Positions 15,301-24,555 of a DNA stretch of 64,000 bases are shown here, one piece after another; positions within the stretch are counted from its first letter, which is position 1, and each line of letters begins with the position of its first letter. Origin of the DNA: Desulfobacterales bacterium (lineage in GTDB: Bacteria; Desulfobacterota; Desulfobacteria; Desulfobacterales; Desulfosalsimonadaceae); assembly GCA_034520365.1 (NCBI GenBank), contig JAXHNP010000006.1, forward strand, positions 551,001 to 615,000, written 5' to 3'. A program made the translations under genes and the position numbers. The notes beneath the pieces were generated by a model, which was given only the letters and a program-made list of their open reading frames with translations, had not been told where the DNA came from and did not search any database.

Positions 15301-16398
15301 TTAGAGCCCGGCCCTGGATTTGGGCAGCCGGGGAATAAAATCTGTGGTCAGGCTGCCGATGTAGAGGTACCTATCGGTTTCAGTGACACTGGTGTTCAAC
15401 GGTACCGCCGGATTCGGATGCTGGAGGTTTTGGACGACCCGGCCGTTCTCGTCAATGGCCATCACATGCCCATAGTGGGCGGGCTTGGGCCGAAGCGGCA
15501 CCGGGATCCGCTGAATCATTTTCCGGATCAGCGGCTTGTCCGAGAGCTTGTCCAGCAGGGGATTGCGGGGGGAAACAAACGCCACCCAGAACCGGCCGTC
15601 CCTGCCGGCGGCGATGTTATCCGGAAATCCGGGCAGGGCTTCAATCAGGGGTTCAACCGTTCCTTTGTCGGGGCCGGTCAGCCAGTAGCGAAGTACCCGA
15701 TAGGTGCCGGTCTCATTGACCAGCACATACCGCTGGTCCGGGCTGACTGCCACGCCATTGGCAAAATTGATGCCGTCAGCAAGGGTTTTGGTGTTTCCGG
15801 TGGCCGGCTCATAAACCAGGAGGCGGCCGTGTCCGCCGTGTTCCATGATATCCACTAGACTGGTCGCCAGTGTGCCCCCGAAATCCGCCGGCGAAAATTT
15901 GGCGGAGGCGTCTGAAAAATAGATTTTTCCGTCTTTTGCCACATCCACATCATCCGCATATCGGATGGGCCGGCCATCCGCCTCGGTGGCAAGGACGGTG
16001 ATCTCTCCGGATGGCGCCACGGACAGCAGGCCGCGATAGCCGTCCGCCACAATCAGGCTGCCGGCTGCGTCAAATTCAATGCCCAGGGGCCGGCCGCCGG
16101 TATCCGCCCATTTTTCCGGTTCTGCCGAAGCGTTTTCCAGTCGGACGATGATCCCCTCATGGGTGGGGGCATAGATACGGCCCTGTTTATCAACGGCGAT
16201 ATCCTCCGGTCCATGGAGGCCTGCCAGGGGAAGCTTTTCAATGCCGGAGAGCCGGGTATTGGATTTAAAATCGCCCGTATATCCCGGATTCGGCGGAGTC
16301 TCCCAGGCTTTGGGGTCAATGGGCACCGGCCAGGTCAGCAGGTAAACCACCAGCAGCGCGATTAAAATTCCCATTGCAGCGAGTAATTTTTTTAGCAC
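15301..16398 (-). CDS. SMP-30/gluconolactonase (strictosidine synthase-like) beta-propeller, membrane-anchored
   Basis: 365 residues. A hydrophobic N-terminal segment (about residues 5-23) looks like an uncleaved anchor or signal peptide. The remainder shows the six-bladed propeller features of the SMP-30/strictosidine synthase superfamily: GPEDIAVDKQGRIYAPT, PLGIEFDAAGSLIVAD, YADDVDVAKDGKIYFSDAS, FANGVAVSPDQRYVLVNET and GFPDNIAAGRDGRFWVA. Such proteins are calcium-dependent lactonases or related hydrolases. The periplasmic substrate cannot be predicted. Confidence 0.85.
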   Translation of the reverse strand: MLKKLLAAMGILIALLVVYLLTWPVPIDPKAWETPPNPGYTGDFKSNTRLSGIEKLPLAGLHGPEDIAVDKQGRIYAPTHEGIIVRLENASAEPEKWADTGGRPLGIEFDAAGSLIVADGYRGLLSVAPSGEITVLATEADGRPIRYADDVDVAKDGKIYFSDASAKFSPADFGGTLATSLVDIMEHGGHGRLLVYEPATGNTKTLADGINFANGVAVSPDQRYVLVNETGTYRVLRYWLTGPDKGTVEPLIEALPGFPDNIAAGRDGRFWVAFVSPRNPLLDKLSDKPLIRKMIQRIPVPLRPKPAHYGHVMAIDENGRVVQNLQHPNPAVPLNTSVTETDRYLYIGSLTTDFIPRLPKSRAGL

Positions 16399-16612
16399 AG
16401 TGGATATCCCTTTTCAGGCGGGCACGGTGGCCCGCCCTACGAATGGGAAAAAACCTGATCCATCGTAGGGTCGGCCACCGGGCCGACCATAAATTCTTGA
16501 TTTCATTAACCTAATACCTAATACCTAATACCTAATACCTAATACCCAAAACCTAATATCCGTGAAGTGACTTGGAAAAAGCAATCAATCTCTCGCGGCC
16601 CCAAAAAACAAA
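16399..16612. repeat. Family A fragment and CCTAATA run (family E)
   Basis: 16411-16489 holds the two GC palindromes of family A without intact ends. 16508-16560 is a run of ACCTAATA/ACCTAATACC units. Confidence 0.6.
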
Positions 16613-18451
16613 TTACGCGGCGGAATCTTTTTTCATGGCCTCATACGACCAGTCGCCCCAGACCTGTTCGATGATTTTTAAGAGGAGCGGATAGACGATT
16701 TCCTGGGCCACTTTCCCATAGAGCAGATCCAGGTGATTGGCGTTTTCAATCACAAAATCGATCACCTGGCTTCTGGTGTCCGCAATATCAATCCGCTCAA
16801 TATCCCGATAGGATTCAATATGATAGATTTTCTTGCGCTTATGCGGGTATGATTTGCTGTAATACACATTATCCGGCGGCGCCAGCGGGTCCTTATCCCC
16901 CCAGATATGAAACAGGGGGATATCCTTTGAAAAGTAGTTGAGATGGGTGGAATAGTTGAACCGGCTCTGGTCCATGCGCTTGAACCCTTCGCCGTTGTAG
17001 ATGGCTTTGAGAAACTGAAATCCCAGTCCCAACGGCACGGATTCAATGGCATTATGGATGTATTGTTTGGTGAAGAAGTTATTGTCGGAAATATGGTTCT
17101 CCGGGCACATGAGGAAATTGAGATCGCCCACATTGGTTTTCACCAGCTGATTCGTGGCCTGGCTCAACCCCGGCATATTGGACAAAAACATCATGGCCTC
17201 TTTAACCGGCACCTGCTGCAGCCGGAAGATGCGGGACAGATGGTTTAGCCACAACATGGTCGGGAAAATAACATGGGAATGCCGGTTGAAGAATTTGGGA
17301 GACCCCATGGAGATGATGCCGCGGACCTGCTTCAGATTTTCGGCGGCCACGTCCGCCGCCGGCAGCAGCTGGTTGAGCAGGGCTTTCTGCTCGGCGGTGA
17401 GATCGTCGATATGGTTTAAATGCCGCCGAAGGCTCCAGTTCAGCACCATGTTTTCGGCGATAATCCCCCCCATGCTATGGCCAACCAGAACCGAGGGTTT
17501 TTTCTTGCTGCGCTGATAAATAAATTGCAGCACCGTGGGCAGATCATAGTCAATCAGCGTGTCCACGGTATACCAGGGGTCGAATTTGCCCTGGTTGATG
17601 CCCATGCCGCGGGGATCGAATAAATAGACCCAATGCCCTTTATCCGCCATATCCTTGGCCAAAGACTGTTTGTTGGAGAGGTCATAGCAGTTGCTGTTAT
17701 TAACAAAGCCCGGGATCATGAGTACGGACGGCCGGTTGTCGCCGGAGGTAACATCTTCAATGCTCACAAGCCGGCGGAATTTGATTTCCTTGCCTTCCTC
17801 GGTATAATCCCGGTAAAAAACGAATTCATAATCCCCCCGGCCGTTTTGGGTGTTTTCCTCGATTTCGCTGTCAAAATAGGCCGGCAGGCGGTTGTTTTTA
17901 AGGGTTTCCTTAAGGATGCGCCGACTGGTGGCCTCCTCCAGAATGGCTGAGAAAAAATAGCCGGGTATTTTACACCGGTTTATTGCCAGGTATTTCAGCT
18001 GGCTGCGGGTCAGGATGATAACGTTTTCGGTAAGCTGCAGATTGCCGGCTTCCAATTCGGTGATCAATATGTCTTTAATCCCGCTTCGCGGCACTCTGAT
18101 CCCCGTGACCTGGAGGAATATATGATACAGGGTCAGCGCCAGTTTGCCGGCCGCCCGGGCGCGGATTTCCTCACGGGATTTAAGCAGCTCCTGGGATACG
18201 GGAAGCCCCAGCCGCAGCTGGCCCTCATAGATTTTGCTGTAAAAGTCATAGGTAAAGTTAATCCATCGGGTGAACAGATCGTTGGCCACAAACCGCACCG
18301 CGGATTTTCGGATGCGCTGGACCTGGCTGGAAACGATATTTATTGAAAACTCCAAGTTAAAATTATTCAGGGAAGGCGGCCTGGCGACAGGCTGTTTATT
18401 CGGATGCGTCGCCTCTGTTATTTCTTTATTCATCTGTTTTTTCTTATCCAT
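16613..18451 (-). CDS. Large alpha/beta hydrolase related to PHA synthase/lipase
   Basis: 612 residues. The middle has the alpha/beta-hydrolase core: oxyanion region VLMIPGFVNN, LFDPRGMG, nucleophile elbow GHSMGG (Ser326), a catalytic Asp in HIWGDKDPLAPP and a His in ENANHLDLLYG. The N-terminal ~220 residues resemble the extension of polyhydroxyalkanoate synthases, but those use Cys in G-x-C-x-G, whereas this protein has Ser. It is therefore more likely a hydrolase (PHA depolymerase- or lipase-like) than a polymerase. No phasin or phaB/phaA gene is nearby. ATG at 18451; an ATG six codons downstream is also possible. Confidence 0.8.
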   Translation of the reverse strand: MDKKKQMNKEITEATHPNKQPVARPPSLNNFNLEFSINIVSSQVQRIRKSAVRFVANDLFTRWINFTYDFYSKIYEGQLRLGLPVSQELLKSREEIRARAAGKLALTLYHIFLQVTGIRVPRSGIKDILITELEAGNLQLTENVIILTRSQLKYLAINRCKIPGYFFSAILEEATSRRILKETLKNNRLPAYFDSEIEENTQNGRGDYEFVFYRDYTEEGKEIKFRRLVSIEDVTSGDNRPSVLMIPGFVNNSNCYDLSNKQSLAKDMADKGHWVYLFDPRGMGINQGKFDPWYTVDTLIDYDLPTVLQFIYQRSKKKPSVLVGHSMGGIIAENMVLNWSLRRHLNHIDDLTAEQKALLNQLLPAADVAAENLKQVRGIISMGSPKFFNRHSHVIFPTMLWLNHLSRIFRLQQVPVKEAMMFLSNMPGLSQATNQLVKTNVGDLNFLMCPENHISDNNFFTKQYIHNAIESVPLGLGFQFLKAIYNGEGFKRMDQSRFNYSTHLNYFSKDIPLFHIWGDKDPLAPPDNVYYSKSYPHKRKKIYHIESYRDIERIDIADTRSQVIDFVIENANHLDLLYGKVAQEIVYPLLLKIIEQVWGDWSYEAMKKDSAA

Positions 18452-18936
18452 TGGGTTGTTTATCCTGAATTGCTGGGCAACTAATATGCCAAATATTTTC
18501 TGAATCTTATTTTAAGCCTGTTTAACAAGATTTACAACAAAAATCAATATCCATGTTACGTAAAGGGTAAATTGTAGCAGTTGGGGCTGCTTCCTCAATA
18601 GAAAAAACTTTACGTAAAGTGCTTAATATGTAAGTTAAAACCCATTGCCATTAACTTAAGAGTGGAAACGGGCTTGGTTGTAATATCGAGCGGCAGCGAG
18701 AAATTTTACAATTGCAAGATTTCTCGTCACTGTCGTTCCTCGAAATGACAGCGGCGGAAGGCTGAAGTTAACGATATTGATATGGTTAAAGGGCAAAGGA
18801 ATAAATCTCATATACTCAGTGCCTTAGTACCTTAGTACCTTAGTGCCTCAGTGCCTCAGTGCCTCAGTGCCTCAGTGCCTTTATCACCTTATGACCCCGC
18901 TTGCAGCCGGGGGAACAATCTTAAGGAGAAGATTAT
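18452..18936. repeat. Gap with family B palindrome and CCTTAGTA/CCTCAGTG run
   Basis: 18682-18750 is a worn family B palindrome. 18818-18885 is a run of a decamer-like unit alternating CCTTAGTA and CCTCAGTG (family E). TTACGTAAAG occurs twice near 18554 and 18610, a possible inverted site. The ribosome site AAGGAG of glpK is at the right end. Confidence 0.6.
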
Positions 18937-20439
18937 ATGACAAAGCCAGCCTATGTGGGGGCGGTGGACCAGGGAACCACCAGCACCCGGTTTTTCGTAT
19001 TTGATCATCACGGAAAAATTGTATCCCGCGCCCAGCTGGAACACCGGCAGATTTACCCAAAGCCCGGGTGGGTGGAACATGACCCCATAGAGATCCGGGA
19101 CCGGGCCTATGAGGTGATCCGGCAGGGGCTTAACGCCGCGGACATCAAACCGGGCCAGCTTTCGGCCGTGGGCATTACCAACCAGCGGGAGACCACTGTG
19201 CTCTGGGATCCCAAAACCGGCAAGCCCTATTATAACGCGATCGTGTGGCTGGATACCCGCACCGAGGCCATATGCCAAAGACTGGCGGCTGACGGGGATA
19301 TGGGATGCTTCCGGGATCGGGTGGGCCTGCCGCTGTCCACCTATTTCTCAGGGCCCAAGATCAAGTGGCTGATTGAGCATGTGGACGGGCTTAAATCCGC
19401 CATGGAAAGGGGCGAAGTCCTGTTCGGCAATATGGATGCCTGGCTCATGTGGTGGCTGTCCGGCGGGCCGGACGGCGGCATCCATATTACGGATGTCTCC
19501 AACGCGAGCCGGACCATGCTCATGAATATCGAGACCCTGGCCTGGGATCCGGAAATGCTTTCCGCCATGGATCTCTCCGATAGGATCCTGCCTGAGATCC
19601 GGTCCTCCAGTGAAGTCTACGGCCATACCGCGCCGGACGGGGTGTTTGGCGAAAAAATTCCGCTGGCCGGAATTCTGGGGGATCAGCAGGCCGCGCTTTT
19701 CGGCCAGGCCTGTTTTACGCCGGGAGAGGCCAAGAATACCTATGGTACCGGCTGTTTCCTTTTAATGAACACCGGCGGGCAGATGGTGCATTCCACCCAC
19801 GGGCTGCTGACCACGCCGGCCTATCGGATCGGTGACAAGCCCCCGGTGTATGCGCTGGAAGGCTCGATTGCCATCGCCGGCTCCCTGATCCAGTGGGTGC
19901 GGGACAATCTGGGGCTGATTACCGCCTCAGAAGAGATCGAGTCCCTGGCGCAGACCGTGGATGACAATGGGGGCATCTATTTCGTGCCCGCGTTTTCCGG
20001 CCTCTTTGCCCCGCACTGGCGAAGCGATGCCCGGGGCGTGATCACGGGGCTTACCCATTACATCAACAAGGGCCATATCGCCCGCGCCGCCCTGGAGGCC
20101 AGCGCGTTTCAGGCCCGGGAGATTTTTGAGGCCATGGAAAAGGATTCCGGCATCCAGCTGAAAGCCTTGAAAGTGGATGGCGGGATGGTGGCCAATAACC
20201 TCTTGATGCAGTTTCAGTCCGATATTCTGGGCCTGCCGGTGATATGCCCGAAAAACGGGGAGACCACTGTGCTGGGTGCGGCCTATGCCGCAGGGCTTGC
20301 CGTGGGATTCTGGTCGGATCTTCAGGAATTGCGCAGGCACTGGGAAATCGCCCGCCAGTGGGACAGCCGAATGGGCGAAGACGAGCGCCGGCGGCTTTAT
20401 GAGGGCTGGATGAAGGCGGTCTATAAAAGCTATGCCTGA
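18937..20439 (+). CDS. glpK: Glycerol kinase
   Basis: 500 residues, standard GlpK length. FGGY-family signatures are clear: [15 protein letters not shown] (ATP phosphate loop), [24 protein letters not shown], the glycerol-binding region [39 protein letters not shown] and [21 protein letters not shown]. It phosphorylates glycerol to glycerol-3-phosphate. No glycerol facilitator or dehydrogenase gene adjoins. ATG is preceded by AAGGAGAAG. Confidence 0.96.
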   Translation: MTKPAYVGAVDQGTTSTRFFVFDHHGKIVSRAQLEHRQIYPKPGWVEHDPIEIRDRAYEVIRQGLNAADIKPGQLSAVGITNQRETTVLWDPKTGKPYYNAIVWLDTRTEAICQRLAADGDMGCFRDRVGLPLSTYFSGPKIKWLIEHVDGLKSAMERGEVLFGNMDAWLMWWLSGGPDGGIHITDVSNASRTMLMNIETLAWDPEMLSAMDLSDRILPEIRSSSEVYGHTAPDGVFGEKIPLAGILGDQQAALFGQACFTPGEAKNTYGTGCFLLMNTGGQMVHSTHGLLTTPAYRIGDKPPVYALEGSIAIAGSLIQWVRDNLGLITASEEIESLAQTVDDNGGIYFVPAFSGLFAPHWRSDARGVITGLTHYINKGHIARAALEASAFQAREIFEAMEKDSGIQLKALKVDGGMVANNLLMQFQSDILGLPVICPKNGETTVLGAAYAAGLAVGFWSDLQELRRHWEIARQWDSRMGEDERRRLYEGWMKAVYKSYA

Positions 20440-20603
20440 GGCCCGGCCATCCCCCTAACTTTATAGAATTCCACAAAATATAACCTCTGCGTCAATTTTT
20501 TAGATTTGACAGCAGAGGGCATTCCTGTTATTGATTTCGGATCTTATAAACACTATTACTTATTAAGTAGAACAATTTTTATTTATATGAACACCGTTTC
20601 ACC

Positions 20604-20852
20604 ATGCCGGATAATACGGAAAAGTTTCAAATCAATGCGGCCGGGCCTTTTTATGTAGCCAGGGTCTGCATCGGGTGCACCCTGTGCGGCGGCATTGCCC
20701 CCGATAATTTTCAGGAAAATATGGATCAAAACCTATCCATCTCGCACAGCTATGTATACAAGCAGCCGCAAGATGCCGCGGAGTTCGAGTTGTGCGAAGA
20801 GGCCATGTATACATGCCCGGCCAATGCCATACGAAATGACGGCTCCGAATGA
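20604..20852 (+). CDS. Small single-cluster [4Fe-4S] ferredoxin
   Basis: 82 residues. Cys22, Cys25 and Cys28 (CIGCTLC) with Cys71 (TCP) form one [4Fe-4S] site; Cys64 is extra. The short loop between the third cysteine and CP is typical of mono-cluster ferredoxins of Desulfovibrio type (often annotated ferredoxin I/III). The start ATG has no strong ribosome site. It follows glpK by 164 bases, which is probably a separate transcription unit. Electron partners are unknown. Confidence 0.85.
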   Translation: MPDNTEKFQINAAGPFYVARVCIGCTLCGGIAPDNFQENMDQNLSISHSYVYKQPQDAAEFELCEEAMYTCPANAIRNDGSE

Positions 20853-20860
20853 TTCCATAC

Positions 20861-20924
20861 TGTCATTTCGAGCGCCAGCGAGAAATCTTAAGATTCCTCG
20901 TCGCTCGCGCTCCTCGGAATGACA
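20861..20924. repeat. Family B palindrome
   Basis: TGTCATTTCGAGCGCCAGCG...AATCTTAAGATT...CTCGGAATGACA, almost symmetrical around CTTAAG. It begins nine bases after the ferredoxin stop. Confidence 0.75.
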
Positions 20925-20994
20925 GGGCGGAAAGTTATGCCGTTAATGACATTAGGGTGCAATGATAGAAACCTTAAATAAGGAGGGGGCGACA

Positions 20995-23109
20995 GTGAAG
21001 CAGATCGTGAGTATCAGCCTGGGATCCAGTTCGGATGATTATGAATTCGAGACCGAATTCCTCGGGCAGCAGTTTAATATTAAGCGCCTCGGCACCGACG
21101 GGGACCCCGATGTGGCGGCTGAATACCTTAAGGATTGGGACACGCAGGCGGATGCCCTCGGCCTGGGCGGTGTGAATTTTGGCTATGCTATGGGCTCCAA
21201 TCGGCTGGTGGAGCAGCAGAAACGAAAAATCAATAAACTGCGGGCTCAGATCAACTCCCCGCTGACCACGGGGGAATCTTTGCGCCGGGTGTCTTTTGAA
21301 TGGGCGATCCGGCATCTGCAGTTCAAATTCGGCAACAACTATTTCAACCACCGCAAGACGCTTTTCATGTCCGGCCTGATCAACTACAACATCGCCAAGG
21401 TGCTTTCCGAATACACGGATAATCTGAGCTTTGCCGATCCGGTGTTTGAAAACGGAATCCCCAAGCTCTTAAACTCCATGGATGACCTGCATACCTATGC
21501 CAAAGGCGTCCACGATGTGCTGGAGTGGGTGCCCACCAAACGGCTGTCCATCTCCGCGGTGCCGCTTAAAAAATGGAATGACTATGTGGTCTGCAAGGCC
21601 ATACAGAATTCTCAGGTGCTGGTGGTGCCGTCCAACAATTTCTATGAGTACCTGGCGCATTGCTCGCTGGAGGAGCTGGGCGGTAAGATCGTGATAACCG
21701 CCACCGCCTATCCGGAGCGGGTCAAATTTTTACAGGAACGCGGCGTGGATGTGGTGTTTGACTGCACGCCCAAGATCCTTGAGCAGGTGGTGGGCTTTAA
21801 TGTGCTGGAGGCCATGATCGCTGCGGCATTGGATATGTCGCTGGATAAAATCACGGATGACGATTTGCTCGAGGTGATCAGCGAGCAGCACATGGACCCG
21901 CGGGTGATTTATCCCCAGGGGGAATTCCGGCGGGTCAACCGCTTTGCCTTTGTGATCCATCCGCTCTCCCAGGAGCAGCTAAGAAAAGATCCGAATATCG
22001 AACTGGCGGCAAGATACGCCCCTTCGTTTTTTATGGACACCGTGGAAAAGGCCATGGCCTATTCACCCGCATTCGTCTATACAAAGATGAGCGGCATCAA
22101 ATCCCCCACCGGCGTTGAAGCCGAGGGGTGGCTGATCACGGTGGGCGGAACGCCCAAGCAGATGCTCGCGCACACGCCGGAATTTACTTATAAGCGGCTC
22201 TTGCAGGCCGCCAGGCTGGCCAAGCGCATGGGCGCGCAGATTATGGGGCTGGGCGCTTTCACCAAGGTGGTGGGCGATGCCGGCATTACGGTGGCCAAAA
22301 AGGCCGATATTCCCATTACCACGGGAAACAGCTACAGCGCATCGGGCGCTTTGTGGGCGGCCGCGGATGCCGGACGCCGTATGGGGCTTCTCGAAGTGGA
22401 TCAGCGGAGCAAGAAACTTCACGGCAAAGCCATGGTAGTGGGCGCCACCGGCTCCATCGGCTCCGTCTGCTGCCGGCTTCTCGCCATGGCCTTTAAAGAG
22501 GTTTATATGGTGGATATCCGCCATTCCAAACTTTTGGCTTTGAAAGAGTCCATCCAGGAAGAGACCCCGGATGTGAAGGTGGAGATTTCCACCCGGGCGG
22601 ACAAGTTTCTTGAGGACATGGATGTGATTGTAACCGCCACCTCCGCGGGCGGCGGCAAAAGCGTCATTGATATCATGCAGGTCAAACCCGGCTGCATTAT
22701 TACGGACGTGGCCCGGCCCCTGGATCTTTCCGCCGAGGATGTGGCCAAGCGGCCGGATGTTCTGGTCATCGAGTCGGGCGAAATCCTGCTGCCCGGAGAG
22801 AATGTGGAGATGCGCGATATTGGCCTTCCGCCCAAGGTGGCCTATGCCTGTCTGGCCGAGACCATCGTGCTGGCGCTTGAGGGCCGGTTTGAAACCTATA
22901 CCATCGGCCGCGAGATCGAATGGCAGAAGGTAAAAGAGATTTATAAGCTGGGCTTAAAGCACGGCATGCGCCTGGCGGCCATCTCCGGGGTAAACGGCGT
23001 GTATTCGGATGCGGATATCGCCGAGGTCGCGCGCCTGGCCAAGGCCGCCCGAAAGGGCCATGACCCGGTGAAGATGAAGCAGGCCGCAGCCGGCGGAATG
23101 GATGAATAG
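20995..23109 (+). CDS. Long acyl-ACP-reductase-like dehydrogenase with unknown N-terminal half
   Basis: 704 residues from GTG 20995, chosen because AGGAGG lies nine bases upstream; ATG 20962 would add 11 residues and lacks a site. The C-terminal half (about 395-690) resembles cyanobacterial long-chain fatty acyl-ACP reductase and related predicted dehydrogenases: KRLLQAARLAKRMGAQIMGLG, AFTKVVGDAGITVA, ITTGNSYSASGALWAA, and a Rossmann motif VVGATGSIGSVCCRLLA. The N-terminal ~380 residues I do not recognise. The enzyme may reduce an acyl thioester or oxidise an amino/hydroxy acid; the substrate is unknown. First of three overlapping genes with a ParA-like ATPase and a small protein. Confidence 0.7.
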   Translation: MKQIVSISLGSSSDDYEFETEFLGQQFNIKRLGTDGDPDVAAEYLKDWDTQADALGLGGVNFGYAMGSNRLVEQQKRKINKLRAQINSPLTTGESLRRVSFEWAIRHLQFKFGNNYFNHRKTLFMSGLINYNIAKVLSEYTDNLSFADPVFENGIPKLLNSMDDLHTYAKGVHDVLEWVPTKRLSISAVPLKKWNDYVVCKAIQNSQVLVVPSNNFYEYLAHCSLEELGGKIVITATAYPERVKFLQERGVDVVFDCTPKILEQVVGFNVLEAMIAAALDMSLDKITDDDLLEVISEQHMDPRVIYPQGEFRRVNRFAFVIHPLSQEQLRKDPNIELAARYAPSFFMDTVEKAMAYSPAFVYTKMSGIKSPTGVEAEGWLITVGGTPKQMLAHTPEFTYKRLLQAARLAKRMGAQIMGLGAFTKVVGDAGITVAKKADIPITTGNSYSASGALWAAADAGRRMGLLEVDQRSKKLHGKAMVVGATGSIGSVCCRLLAMAFKEVYMVDIRHSKLLALKESIQEETPDVKVEISTRADKFLEDMDVIVTATSAGGGKSVIDIMQVKPGCIITDVARPLDLSAEDVAKRPDVLVIESGEILLPGENVEMRDIGLPPKVAYACLAETIVLALEGRFETYTIGREIEWQKVKEIYKLGLKHGMRLAAISGVNGVYSDADIAEVARLAKAARKGHDPVKMKQAAAGGMDE

Positions 23110-23836
23110 CGGAATGATCATCGGTTTTGTGCAGACAAAAGGGGGCACCGGCAAAAGTACGCTGGCTGTGAACACGGCATTTTCCCGGACCATGCACCGG
23201 GTGTTTGAAAGTATCGCCCTGGTGGAGCTCGATTCCCAGGGAACGCTTAAAAACTGGTGGGATGAGCGCCAGGAGTCGGGGTATAATTCCGGGCATGTAT
23301 CCTTTCACCATATTTCGAGCAGCCAGAAGGAGGTGTTCCAGCAGGGGATTAAGGCGATTTCCGCCCACAATGACCTGATGATCATGGATATTCCGGGCGA
23401 GGGCACGGGCAAACTCCATACCCGGTTTGCCTGCGCATTCTGTGACCTGGTGATTATTCCGCTCCGGACCTCGACCAACGATGAGACCGCATTTATGAAT
23501 AATCTGTATCCGATTGTTCAGCAGATTATCAAGGCGGTGCCCGAGAAGCGGGCGCATTTTTATGTGCTGCCGGTATTTGTGCATCCCCGGGTAAGCCCCC
23601 AAAAATGTTTTGAGTATTTTGATGAGATCCTGCCCATGTACATATCCTGCCTGGATGCGGTGTATCCCAGCCGGGCGGTGTATGAGAATTTTAACCGGCA
23701 GGGCCTGAATTTACACGAATATTCAAAACTTGTGGAAAACAACAAAAAAAACCGCCAGCAGGTGGAAAACGCCATCGCGGATATTGAAAATATCGCTCAG
23801 ACAATTGTTAAAACAGGGAGAAAGATACATGGGTGA
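23102..23836 (+). CDS. ParA/MinD-like ATPase
   Basis: 244 residues. Deviant Walker A KGGTGKST (13-20) in GFVQTKGGTGKSTLAVNTA, a Walker A' region VELDSQGTLKNWW, and Walker B LMIMDIPGEGTGKL. This is the chromosomal ParA/Soj type without a ParB partner nearby. It overlaps the preceding dehydrogenase by 8 bases and the next gene by 8 bases, so all three are translationally coupled. Such orphan ParA proteins often position an enzyme assembly or another protein on the nucleoid or membrane; that role here is inference. Confidence 0.88.
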   Translation: MNSGMIIGFVQTKGGTGKSTLAVNTAFSRTMHRVFESIALVELDSQGTLKNWWDERQESGYNSGHVSFHHISSSQKEVFQQGIKAISAHNDLMIMDIPGEGTGKLHTRFACAFCDLVIIPLRTSTNDETAFMNNLYPIVQQIIKAVPEKRAHFYVLPVFVHPRVSPQKCFEYFDEILPMYISCLDAVYPSRAVYENFNRQGLNLHEYSKLVENNKKNRQQVENAIADIENIAQTIVKTGRKIHG

Positions 23837-24215
23837 CGCCAGCCAGAATGAAGAAAAGGTGGATCGCGCATTTGAGGTGGTTGAAGGCATGGAAAACAAG
23901 GGCGGGGAAGAAAATCCCGGCAACGGCAAGGCAAAATCCGCAAAATCCGGCCCTTCGCCTCAAAAAGGGCCGCGCCGATCCGGGGTTCGGGTGCATTTTT
24001 CCATGGATGCCCTGGTGTCTGAATCCGATACCCAGGCCAGCAGCGACAGCAAGCTGCGGCCCGGGGCGGCCAAACTTTTAAATATTGATTTTACGCTGCC
24101 CTATATCTGGCGGATTCCCGTTTTCGGCAAAACCGCCTTAAAGATGGTCCGGCGCCTCCAGCGGGATGAGTACCCGGATTCGATAAAAGATATCCTGCGG
24201 TCGCTGCGGAAGTGA
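23829..24215 (+). CDS. Small protein of unknown function, partner of ParA-like ATPase
   Basis: 128 residues from the ATG at 23829, preceded by AGGGAG; the frame is open upstream but only as an overlap with the ATPase gene. Residues 1-60 are polar and low in complexity (NKGGEENPGNGKAKSAKSGPSP), while residues 80-128 look folded (PGAAKLLNIDFTLPYIWRIPVFGKTALKMVRRLQRDEYPDSIKDILRSLRK). No known domain recognised. Its basic C-terminus and position suggest an adaptor for the ATPase. Confidence 0.7.
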   Translation: MGDASQNEEKVDRAFEVVEGMENKGGEENPGNGKAKSAKSGPSPQKGPRRSGVRVHFSMDALVSESDTQASSDSKLRPGAAKLLNIDFTLPYIWRIPVFGKTALKMVRRLQRDEYPDSIKDILRSLRK

Positions 24216-24261
24216 ATTAAGGGTTCACGGTTCGTAAAGGGGGATTTAGGGGGATTTTTTA

Positions 24262-24555
24262 TCACTCTTTTTTGAACTTAAACACGATCTCATCCTCGCC
24301 GACCAGGGACAATTCCTGGCGGATGATGTATTCCAGGTAGGCGGGGTCGTTTTTCAGGCGGTTGACGCGGCGGTAAAGGGCGCGGTTCTCTTTTTCAATA
24401 ACCCGGTTTTCCGCCTGAATCTTTTCCAGCCGTGCTTTTTTCCGGTTGAGCGCAATCAGGCCGTTATCCCCGAACAGGATCGCCCCCAGATACGCCGCGA
24501 GAATTAGAATTGCGGCGGCCAGTCCGATCTTTAGCTGCCATGGCTTAAATGTCAT
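24262..24555 (-). CDS. FtsB/DivIC-like septum formation protein
   Basis: 97 residues: short N-terminus, one membrane segment (about 8-27, LKIGLAAAILILAAYLGAILFG), then a coiled coil (LNRKKARLEKIQAENRVIEKENR) and the RLKNDPAYLEYIIRQEL motif typical of FtsB/DivIC. Such proteins bridge FtsL and FtsQ in the divisome. The true ATG at 24555 overlaps the murJ stop (ATGA); a longer frame reaching 24756 only shadows murJ. Confidence 0.85.
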   Translation of the reverse strand: MTFKPWQLKIGLAAAILILAAYLGAILFGDNGLIALNRKKARLEKIQAENRVIEKENRALYRRVNRLKNDPAYLEYIIRQELSLVGEDEIVFKFKKE

